DNA of 37,366 nucleotides, from the NCBI GenBank assembly GCA_036652795.1, contig JAVVVD010000012.1, positions 1 to 37,366 of the forward strand, given 5' to 3'. Every line of letters begins with the position of its first letter. Positions within the stretch are counted from its first letter, which is position 1. The notes under the pieces were generated by a model. The model had not been told where the DNA came from and did no database searches. It saw nothing but the letters and a program-made list of their open reading frames with translations. Origin of the DNA: JAVVVD01 sp036652795. Lineage in GTDB: Bacteria; Bacillota; Clostridia; Christensenellales; CAG-138. Of this stretch, positions 31,154 to 37,366 are shown one piece after another. The position numbers and the translations under genes were made by a program.

Positions 31154-33058
31154 TCAGCATTTCCTTATCCGACCCGGCTCGCTGAGGGTATAGCCGCCTA
31201 ATGCCGTTAATCTTGCTTTAAATGCATCGCTTTTTAATATCTCTATAAACTCACGCACGCCCTCTGAATCCATCGCGCTCTGTGCAGCCAGTATGTCATA
31301 CTGTTCAAGGCATATTGGTATAAAATCCAGATCGTATATTTTGGCGGCAGAATATATCCCCAGCCCCGCATCGGCATCCCCCGCTATCTGCGCCGCTACA
31401 GCGGTATGCGTAAATTCTTCGCGCGCATATCCATATATTGCGGCGGCGTCAATGCCAATGCTCCTGATAATATAATCGCACAGTATCCTTGTGCCTGAGC
31501 CGCGCTGCCGGTTTACATATGATATACCCTCCCTTGTCATATCCGAAAAATCATTTATGCCCTTTGGGTTACCTGCCTTAACCATCAATCCCTGTACCCG
31601 CTGCACACATTCTATCAGCACGGCACCGCCATGCGGAAAGTATCTTCGTATATAGCTTTTGTTGTATTCACCCGTAACTTCATCCAGCAGATGCACCCCC
31701 GCGAGCTGCGCTTCGCCTCGTTTTATCGCCATTATGCCGCCCATGCTGCCAACATGCGAAGACGCAACCGTGAGATCCCGCCTGCACTGCCTTAGCAGAT
31801 CCGCCGCCTCATCTATCAACGGATCATGGCTGCCTACTATGCTTATGCTGCGGCGCAGCTTGCCTTCATCCACAAGCAGCGTCGCTTTTACGCTACCGCC
31901 CTCGTCTGCACCCTCAGCATTCTGCGGTATATTCAATATGCAGTCCGCCTTTACAAAGCTTGTAACCACGCCCGCCCCACGGTTAAGCGGCACGGCTGAA
32001 AATCCGTTTTCCGTTGTCACAAGACGCGCCCTGACGAACTCCTGATATTTCAACGACGAATTTAGCCTGCGCGACATTGTCACCGGCACGCTTTTTTCTT
32101 CCAGCAGCGAAGCGTCACATGTAAGGCGTTCCATCACCGGTTTAAACAGCTGCTCAAGCACTATTATCCCGGATACCGGGTAACCCGGTATCCCCAGCAC
32201 AGGTATATTGCCTATGCCGCCCAGCACTGCTGGCTTTCCCGGCTTTATCGCAATACCATGGCAGCACACATCGCCCAGCTCCGCCATTATCTGCGCGGTA
32301 TAATCGTCCCTGCCAGCGCTGGTTCCCGCGCATAGCAGCACCGCGTCACACTCTGCCGCCGCCTGCCTTAATGCCGCCTGCATATCCGCTTTTTTATCCC
32401 TTGCTATCGGATAGGTTTTTGCAATGCCGCCCCAGTCCTGTATCATGCCTGAGAATATAACGGAGTTAAACTCCATCACATCTCCTCTGTTGGGATGCTC
32501 GCTTGGGGCAACAACCTCATCCCCCGTCGGGATTATGCCAACTATCGGGCGCTTTACCGCCAATATCTCAAGCACCCCGCCAGCCAGCATAGCGCCCATT
32601 GCCGCCGGTGTTATCTTGGTAAACGATGGCAGCAGCATATCGCCCTGTGATATATCCTCACCAATCTGGCGTATATGCTGCCAAGGCGCCGCCGCACAAA
32701 ATAGCGTTATACCATCCCCATTATCTACTACATCCTCTATCATTATCACTGCATCGCAGCCATCCGGCAGTGGGTCGCCCGTATCCACCCGAATAAATTG
32801 TCTCTCATTTAGTGTCACAGGTGTGGTTTCGGTTGCCCCAAACGTCACTTGAGCGCGCAAAGCTATGCCGTCCATCGCGCACGCGTTATAGTGTGGCGAA
32901 CAAAGCTTTGCGTATATTGCGCAGGCATTAACGCGGGAGAGCGCATCGGTTACGCGGATTGTCTGCGTACTGTGCTTCATACCGGCCGCGTCTAAAAAGG
33001 CAATATACTCCCGCCGCGCCTTATCCAGCGGTATATTTGTGAGATATTCATATTTCAT
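31154..33058 (-). CDS. MoeA molybdopterin molybdotransferase fused to a periplasmic-binding-like domain
   Basis: 634 residues. About 1-400 is a complete MoeA: YNACAMDGIALRAQ, RVDTGDPLPDGCDAVIMIED, IIPTGDEVVAPSEHPNRGDV, CAGTSAGRDDYTAQIM and GIPGYPVSGIIVLEQL. About 405-634 is a PBP-like domain (ISIVGSHDPLIDEAADLL, LAGVHLLDEVTGEYNKSYI, NRQRGSGTRILCDYII) without signal peptide, so it stays in the cytoplasm. Such fusions are known; the second domain probably senses or presents oxyanion or cofactor. MoeA inserts molybdate or tungstate into adenylated pterin. The gene follows another moeA by 10 bp, so one may handle tungstate and the other molybdate; that split is inference. Confidence 0.93.
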   Translation of the reverse strand: MKYEYLTNIPLDKARREYIAFLDAAGMKHSTQTIRVTDALSRVNACAIYAKLCSPHYNACAMDGIALRAQVTFGATETTPVTLNERQFIRVDTGDPLPDGCDAVIMIEDVVDNGDGITLFCAAAPWQHIRQIGEDISQGDMLLPSFTKITPAAMGAMLAGGVLEILAVKRPIVGIIPTGDEVVAPSEHPNRGDVMEFNSVIFSGMIQDWGGIAKTYPIARDKKADMQAALRQAAAECDAVLLCAGTSAGRDDYTAQIMAELGDVCCHGIAIKPGKPAVLGGIGNIPVLGIPGYPVSGIIVLEQLFKPVMERLTCDASLLEEKSVPVTMSRRLNSSLKYQEFVRARLVTTENGFSAVPLNRGAGVVTSFVKADCILNIPQNAEGADEGGSVKATLLVDEGKLRRSISIVGSHDPLIDEAADLLRQCRRDLTVASSHVGSMGGIMAIKRGEAQLAGVHLLDEVTGEYNKSYIRRYFPHGGAVLIECVQRVQGLMVKAGNPKGINDFSDMTREGISYVNRQRGSGTRILCDYIIRSIGIDAAAIYGYAREEFTHTAVAAQIAGDADAGLGIYSAAKIYDLDFIPICLEQYDILAAQSAMDSEGVREFIEILKSDAFKARLTALGGYTLSEPGRIRKC

Positions 33059-33068
33059 ATGCGTCCCC

Positions 33069-34280
33069 TCAAAACAGCCAAACCTCTACTATATCCCCGC
33101 AGGACACACCCTCCGCGTCTCGTGGTATTCGCACATACCCATCCGCGGCGCAAAGCGTTGTGATAAGTCCGGATTTGCCCATAACAGGCACTGCGGTATA
33201 CCCATCACCGGTCCGCCGTAGCCTTACCGGTACACATTCCTCGCGGCCATGGTTGGATGGCACGGCACATTCCAGCGCGGCCATTATGCACCTGTCCTCG
33301 CTGGGCTGGCCCATCAGCGAAGCTATCAGCGGGCGTACGAATATATGGAATATAAAGTATGCCGCCATAGGATGCCCCGGCAGGCCGAACACCGGCTTTG
33401 CGTCTATCTCTCCTATTATTGTTGGCTTGCCCGGCTTCATCGCCACCCCATGCAGCAGCAGCTTTCCAAGATCCGCAATCGCCCTGGCTGTCGCATCCCG
33501 CGTGCCAACCGAGCTTCCACCAGATATAAGCACCACGTCCGCGCCTTGCACGGCAACGCCTATCGCGGTAACCAGCCTTGCGTAGTCATCCTCAACTATG
33601 CCCAGCCGCCACGCTTCGCCACCCACCGCAGACACGCCCGCGCTAAGCTCGTGGCTGTTCACATCCCGCACTGTAGCGCCTGACGCACTGCTTTCAACCG
33701 GCACAAGCTCATCCCCTGTGGCGATTATCGCAACCCTTGGCTTTCGCCTCACATACACCTGCGCGCATCCAAGCGCAGCAAGCGTACCTATATCCTTTGC
33801 GGCAAGCCGCTTGCCCGCCTTATAGACTATCTGTCCTGGAGCCACATCATCGCCGCGAAATATCACGTTTGCACCCGGTGGGCTGCTTTTAAGTATCCCC
33901 AGCATGTCGCCATAGTCCTCAACGTATTCCAGCATCACCATAGCATCCGCACCACGTGGCAGCTCGCCGCCCGTTGGCACATACATGCACTCACCCGCCG
34001 CTATACCACCCTTTGGCGCTTGACCCATCTCCACCTCGCCTATGCAGCTTATCAGCGCCGGTGTGCTTTCTGCGCAACCAAACGTATCGGCGGCAATCAC
34101 GGCATAACCATCCACCGTTGACCTGTTAAAATCCGGCACAAATTCGTTTGCCGTCACATCTCGCGCAAGCGACCTATCCAGCGCCTCGCTCAGCGGCACA
34201 CACTCCTCATCCATCCTGCGTGCGCCGAAATGCGCCATTATTATATCCAATGTTTCCAGCGGTGTTTTTACACTAAGCAT
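33069..34280 (-). CDS. moeA: MoeA molybdopterin molybdotransferase
   Basis: 403 residues from the ATG at 34280, preceded by TTGGAG; the open frame runs to 34316 inside tupC. Full-length MoeA: FNRSTVDGYAVIAADTF, PTGGELPRGADAMVMLEYVE, IIATGDELVPVESSASGATV, LISGGSSVGTRDATA, and GLPGHPMAAYFIFHIFVRPL. It uses adenylated molybdopterin and molybdate or tungstate to make the metal cofactor. It is placed directly after the tungstate ATPase gene (start one base beyond its stop) and before a second, fused moeA, so import and insertion of the oxyanion are co-expressed. Confidence 0.94.
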   Translation of the reverse strand: MLSVKTPLETLDIIMAHFGARRMDEECVPLSEALDRSLARDVTANEFVPDFNRSTVDGYAVIAADTFGCAESTPALISCIGEVEMGQAPKGGIAAGECMYVPTGGELPRGADAMVMLEYVEDYGDMLGILKSSPPGANVIFRGDDVAPGQIVYKAGKRLAAKDIGTLAALGCAQVYVRRKPRVAIIATGDELVPVESSASGATVRDVNSHELSAGVSAVGGEAWRLGIVEDDYARLVTAIGVAVQGADVVLISGGSSVGTRDATARAIADLGKLLLHGVAMKPGKPTIIGEIDAKPVFGLPGHPMAAYFIFHIFVRPLIASLMGQPSEDRCIMAALECAVPSNHGREECVPVRLRRTGDGYTAVPVMGKSGLITTLCAADGYVRIPRDAEGVSCGDIVEVWLF

Positions 34281-34281
34281 A

Positions 34282-34992
34282 TCACAATCTCCAATTCGCA
34301 AGGAAGCGCTGCGCATCCATATTGTGCGGCGCGTATATCACCGCTTTAGCATCACCCTTCTCCACCACACGCCCATCGCAAAGCACGATCAATTCATCCG
34401 CGCAATGCAGCGCCTGCTTGGGTGAATGCGTAGAAAACAGCAGCGTACAGCCCGTGCTTTTAGCATACTCAAGCAGTGTCTGCTCCATAAGCTCTTCACC
34501 CGTGAGATCCGCCGCTGCGGTTGGTTCGTCCAATAGCAGCAGTATGCGCGGCTTGGCGATCATCCTTGCAAACGCCATGCGCTGCGTTTCTCCGCCCGAA
34601 AGCCTGTTGCCGCGCGATTGGCTAAGCTCACCCATTCCCACACGCTTTAGCGCGCGCAAGGCCATCGCCGCCGCATCCGCTTCACCCTCCAATGCAAGCA
34701 TAACATTTTTTTGCACAGTGCGCGCAAACGCGTAAGGCGTTTGCGGCATATAGCCTATTGTGTGCTTCTGCGTGCCTATTTCCACTTGGCCATTATCCGC
34801 CTGTATCACCCCGGCAATAATCCTTATAAGCGTGCTTTTGCCAGATCCGTTAGGGCCTATTACCGCGTATTTTCTGCCCTGCCGCAGCGTCAGTGAATCA
34901 ATGCTTAGCACCTCACGCCCACCATAGGTTTTGCTAAGGCCTTTTATCTTTATAATATCGCCAGATCCAGGCACAGCATACTGTAGCTTCAT
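34282..34992 (-). CDS. tupC: Tungstate ABC transporter ATP-binding protein
   Basis: 236 residues from the ATG at 34992, after GGGAGG; an earlier start at 35034 would overlap tupB. Walker A GPNGSGKST (46-54), signature LSGGE (131-135) and Walker B LLLLDEP (151-157) are intact, with the H-loop in FSTHSPKQA. The short single-domain protein energises uptake of tungstate (or molybdate) with TupB and TupA. Four bases separate it from tupB. Confidence 0.92.
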   Translation of the reverse strand: MKLQYAVPGSGDIIKIKGLSKTYGGREVLSIDSLTLRQGRKYAVIGPNGSGKSTLIRIIAGVIQADNGQVEIGTQKHTIGYMPQTPYAFARTVQKNVMLALEGEADAAAMALRALKRVGMGELSQSRGNRLSGGETQRMAFARMIAKPRILLLLDEPTAAADLTGEELMEQTLLEYAKSTGCTLLFSTHSPKQALHCADELIVLCDGRVVEKGDAKAVIYAPHNMDAQRFLANWRL

Positions 34993-34996
34993 CCCT

Positions 34997-35704
34997 TTAT
35001 CCTCCTCCCCGCGGCGCACTTCCCGCCTGCCCACGCTCTGCCAGAGTAAGCGCCAACGAGTTTATCATAAATGAAACTAGCAGCAACACCGCACCCAGCG
35101 CTATTGCAAATTCAAAGTTGCCTCTGTTTGTTTCCAGCATTATTGCAGTGGTCATTACGCGGGTTTTGTACTGCACATTGCCGCCCACCAACGACACCGC
35201 CCCAACCTCTGATATTGCGCGGCCAAAGCCCGTGAACAGCACCGAAAATATCTGCCCACGGCATTCATGCAGCATGTTTACAAGCAGCGAAATGCGCCGC
35301 ATTCCCATGCCCAGCGCCGTTTCCCGCACTGCCGGCGCCCGCGCCGCCACTATGGACGCGGTAAGACCAACCATAACAGGCGTTATCAGCAACACCTGCG
35401 CTATAACCATTGCCGGCACGCTGTAGAGCAAGCGCAACCCCCCGAACGGCCCGCTGCGTGAAAGCAGCAGAAACACCGCAAGCCCTACCACTACCGGCGG
35501 CAGACCCATAAACGTGTTTACCAGGCGCATCAAAAGCCGCTTGCCGCAAAAATTTCTCATGCCCATAACTATGCCAAGCGGCACGCCTATCACGGCCGAA
35601 AATGCCGTGCTTAACGCAGACATACTAAGCGTAACGCCTATTATCTGCCATAGCTCGCTATTGTGCTGCGCAAGCATATTAAACGCCCTTAAAAAGCCAT
35701 CCAT
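34997..35704 (-). CDS. tupB: Tungstate ABC transporter permease
   Basis: 235 residues from the ATG at 35704. The open frame extends to a TTG at 35749, but the promoter -10 lies at 35738-35743, so that start would be upstream of the transcript. Five to six membrane helices are visible (LSMSALSTAFSAVIGVPLGI, TFMGLPPVVVGLAVFLLL, VPAMVIAQVLLITPVMVGL, AIALGAVLLLVSFMINSLAL). The cytoplasmic loop GFGRAISEVGAVSLVGGN is the EAA-type coupling site. The sequence resembles TupB (LNTLMGLPPVVVGL...) more than ModB. It is the first gene of the six-gene W/Mo operon, yet its binding protein TupA is encoded in the opposing operon. Confidence 0.92.
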   Translation of the reverse strand: MDGFLRAFNMLAQHNSELWQIIGVTLSMSALSTAFSAVIGVPLGIVMGMRNFCGKRLLMRLVNTFMGLPPVVVGLAVFLLLSRSGPFGGLRLLYSVPAMVIAQVLLITPVMVGLTASIVAARAPAVRETALGMGMRRISLLVNMLHECRGQIFSVLFTGFGRAISEVGAVSLVGGNVQYKTRVMTTAIMLETNRGNFEFAIALGAVLLLVSFMINSLALTLAERGQAGSAPRGGG

Positions 35705-35737
35705 ATATCTGATCCATTCATTTTTATCCGTTAATTC

Positions 35738-35764
35738 AGTATATAACAAAACGCTTGCTATTGA
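35738..35764 (-). promoter_or_regulatory. Promoter of the tupB-iclR operon
   Basis: Minus strand: -10 TATACT (35738-35743) with a weak -35 TTCAAT 16 bp upstream. It lies between the surface-protein terminator and tupB. Confidence 0.45.
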
Positions 35765-35787
35765 AAGAATATCCCATTTGCGGCAGC

Positions 35788-35817
35788 AAAAAAGCCCCCT
35801 TGCGGGGGCTTTTTTAT
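35788..35817 (-). terminator. Intrinsic terminator of the surface-protein gene
   Basis: AAGCCCCC-TTGC-GGGGGCTT with flanking A and T runs on both sides, about 75 bp beyond the stop codon; works on either strand. Confidence 0.88.
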
Positions 35818-35970
35818 ACTTATTGTGCCTAATAAGGCTGTTTTTAAAAATTAGCTTATGTTGCTTTTAAGCAAAAGCCTTGCGTAAAATTACGCACGAA
35901 CCTTGCGGATAACAACAGCAGCGCCTGCAACGATCGCTATAGCGATCATCACGATGCCGGCCACGTTCAC
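35788..35970 (-). repeat. Direct repeat, copy 1: end of surface-protein gene and terminator
   Basis: Matches the last 184 bases of the window at an offset of 1396 bp. Apart from one base change and one inserted G in the terminator stem-loop, I see no difference; from about 35811 to 35970 the two are identical. Confidence 0.9.
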
Positions 35971-36987
35971 GTCGCCTGTATCAGGTACCTTGGCGGTGCC
36001 TGGAACGGTGAGGGTCTGTGTGTAAGCATAGAATGTGCCGGAAGCCTTAACAGCGGAAACTGAACCGGCCATTGCCTCGAAGCCAGCGTCATTGAGTACG
36101 CCGAACTTGCCGGCTGTCATGGAGAAGCCAAGGGCATTCATGATGCCGTCAAAGCCCTTCTTAAGCGCTGCATATCCGTCGTCAGCTGGATACAGCCAAG
36201 AAGTTGATTTCTCAGGCCGGAATGCAACAACGCCGTCCATGATAGCAACAGTGAAAGGAGTTCTGCCGTCAAAATAGAACACGCCGTTTACCGGATAGTT
36301 GTTGTCGCCATCGTTCTTTTCAGTGGTGAATGTAACATATTCATCACCGTTTATTACAACGAAAGCATCCGTTGCAGCAGCCATGTCTGTAACATCGCCA
36401 CCACCCATAACCTCATGGAGCACAACATAATCCTTGCCGCCCCTGTTGATTGTAAGACCTTCATCATGGATGTCGTCGGTAAGACCAGCCTTGGAATACA
36501 CGGCGGTAACCTTTACGTCCTTTGTCGCCTTAGCGGTGAACTCGAAAAGGTATTCGTAGGTTGTAGTCTTGCTTGGCTTGTTCATATCCAACATATCTTG
36601 TTTTGAAGCTTCCCATGTGCCAACATTGTCAGCATTAACCAGCAGAGCCTGGGGGACGAGAGCCAGTGAATCCATTTCCGGCTCGACGCCTTCAATGTTG
36701 GTTACAGTGACCTTGAGTGCATCATTGATCGTTTCATACTTGGCGGGAATTGTTACTGCCACGATGGCTACCAAGTCATAGCCGGCCAGTATGCCCTTGG
36801 TGCTGGGATGCTTGACGAGCATGGGATTGCCCGCATCGTCCTCACCGATATCATACAGTGTTACAGCGACCTTAACATCAGGTCCCTTAGGTGTGGTAAC
36901 GGCGCCAAAGCCGATGCCCGCGAACGCGGTGGCGGCAATTGCGAATACCATCACGAATGCCAGTGCGATTGCGATTGTCTTTTTCAT
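35890..36987 (-). CDS. Secreted surface protein with VPDTG sortase-type signal
   Basis: 365 residues from the ATG at 36987, about 10 bases after AAAGGGG; the open frame continues to 37089 through a structured leader. MKKTIAIALAFVMVFAIAAT then AFAG is a signal peptide. The C-terminus shows VPDTGD, a hydrophobic helix (VAGIVMIAIAIVAGAAVVI) and RKVRA, the layout of sortase substrates with Val replacing Leu of LPXTG. The body holds beta-rich sequence with a tract like cohesin- or Ig-type domains (KVAVTLYDIGEDDAG..., LVAIVAVTIPAKYETI) but I do not recognise a family. The gene has its own strong promoter and terminator. A second tandem copy's 3' end follows at the window edge. Function unknown; possibly adhesin or S-layer-associated. 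Confidence 0.85.
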   Translation of the reverse strand: MKKTIAIALAFVMVFAIAATAFAGIGFGAVTTPKGPDVKVAVTLYDIGEDDAGNPMLVKHPSTKGILAGYDLVAIVAVTIPAKYETINDALKVTVTNIEGVEPEMDSLALVPQALLVNADNVGTWEASKQDMLDMNKPSKTTTYEYLFEFTAKATKDVKVTAVYSKAGLTDDIHDEGLTINRGGKDYVVLHEVMGGGDVTDMAAATDAFVVINGDEYVTFTTEKNDGDNNYPVNGVFYFDGRTPFTVAIMDGVVAFRPEKSTSWLYPADDGYAALKKGFDGIMNALGFSMTAGKFGVLNDAGFEAMAGSVSAVKASGTFYAYTQTLTVPGTAKVPDTGDVNVAGIVMIAIAIVAGAAVVIRKVRA

Positions 36988-36998
36988 TTTAATTAATT

Positions 36999-37090
36999 CC
37001 CCTTTCATATTTTGTGGAGCGGCCAAGCTGGCCGGTCCGGTTTTGCAAGTGTGCGGGGGCACGCCCCGCTTATGACAATGGCAAGCCATT
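36999..37090 (-). promoter_or_regulatory. Structured 5' leader of the surface-protein gene
   Basis: The leader of about 120 bases contains CGGCCA-GCT-TGGCCG (stem near 37019-37035) and GCGGGG-CGTG-CCCCCGC (near 37055-37072). Such stems may stabilise an abundant mRNA; the sequence matches no riboswitch I know. Confidence 0.45.
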
Positions 37091-37112
37091 ATCGATAGTT
37101 TTCATCTTTATT

Positions 37113-37141
37113 ATGTTAACATCAGCCATTACGGTTGTCAA
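37113..37141 (-). promoter_or_regulatory. Strong promoter of the surface-protein gene
   Basis: Minus strand: -35 TTGACA (perfect), 17-bp spacer, -10 TAACAT; predicted start near 37106. Confidence 0.8.
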
Positions 37142-37182
37142 GCGATTTATTAATATTCCGTAATAAATGTTGCGATGCACCG

Positions 37183-37366
37183 CAAAAAGCCCCCTTGTGG
37201 GGGGCTTTTTTATACTTATTGTGCCTAATAAGGCTGTTTTTAAAAATTAGCTTATGTTGCTTTTAAGCAAAAGCCTTGCGTAAAATTACGCACGAACCTT
37301 GCGGATAACAACAGCAGCGCCTGCAACGATCGCTATAGCGATCATCACGATGCCGGCCACGTTCAC
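37183..37366 (-). repeat. Direct repeat, copy 2, truncated by the window edge
   Basis: Repeats 35788-35970, including the terminator (37183-37213, with TTGT loop and six G). The identity continues to the last base of the window. Confidence 0.9.
37286..37366 (-). CDS. C-terminus of a second, tandem surface protein (partial)
   Basis: Only 26 residues and the stop codon are inside the window: VNVAGIVMIAIAIVAGAAVV then IRKVRA, identical in protein and DNA to the end of the gene at 35890-36987. The rest lies beyond the right edge. It is a tandem paralogue with the same terminator type, about 1.4 kb from the first. Confidence 0.85.
   Translation of the reverse strand: MNVAGIVMIAIAIVAGAAVVIRKVRA

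Noticed and set aside
1..37366. CRISPR arrays, tRNA/rRNA genes, insertion sequences, prophage
   Set aside because: No regularly spaced repeats, cloverleaf, rRNA-like or transposase/integrase sequence was found on either strand; the only sizeable repeats are the gene duplications described.

Overview
The window looks like the chromosome of an anaerobic, Gram-positive-type bacterium, most likely a member of the Clostridia (Bacillota). The evidence is purine-rich AGGAGG-type ribosome sites, an ECF sigma/RsiV-type anti-sigma pair, YlmH and DivIVA-like proteins, a VPDTG sortase-type surface protein, and a tungsten/molybdenum enzyme island with an aldehyde:ferredoxin oxidoreductase. I cannot place it more finely. 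No rRNA, tRNA, CRISPR array, transposase or phage gene was seen.

Layout. 1-4.6 kb: the 3' end of a short clostridial protein, a large four-module sulfur-transfer oxidoreductase (CoA-disulfide-reductase-like + rhodanese + TusA + DsrE) on the minus strand, then the sigma/anti-sigma operon. 4.5-6.6 kb: two poorly coding AT-rich gaps around a GntR/FCD regulator, with several palindromes. 6.5-9.5 kb: ylmH, a DEAD-box RNA helicase whose 5' leader looks like a transcription attenuator, and a NUDIX hydrolase.

9.5-24.3 kb: a surface-polysaccharide region. A UDP-GlcNAc 4,6-dehydratase-like gene (minus) diverges from a long, tightly coupled plus-strand operon: DivIVA-like protein, membrane protein, processive GT2 glycosyltransferase, a membrane-anchored beta-helix/BspA-LRR fusion, two tandemly duplicated DHHW/AlgX-like proteins with degenerate catalytic motifs, a multi-pass membrane protein, a VTC-domain protein, a DUF4956 protein, a CotH-type kinase, a UDP-GlcNAc 2-epimerase and a membrane-anchored alpha/alpha-toroid protein. 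The set reads as a synthase-dependent exopolysaccharide machine with unusual accessory parts. It is the best candidate here for an undescribed system.

24.5-35.7 kb: after a small lipoprotein-like gene comes a tungsten/molybdopterin island. AOR and a MoaD-like protein (minus) diverge from tupA-xdhC-mogA (plus). Converging on these is a six-gene minus operon tupB-tupC-moeA-moeA/PBP-MOSC-iclR. Together they supply oxyanion uptake, cofactor metal insertion, maturation and a regulator for a tungsto-enzyme. moaA, moaC and moaE must lie elsewhere.

35.8-37.4 kb: a secreted, sortase-type surface protein and, cut by the window edge, the identical 3' end of a second tandem copy. The sequence stops inside this repeat.
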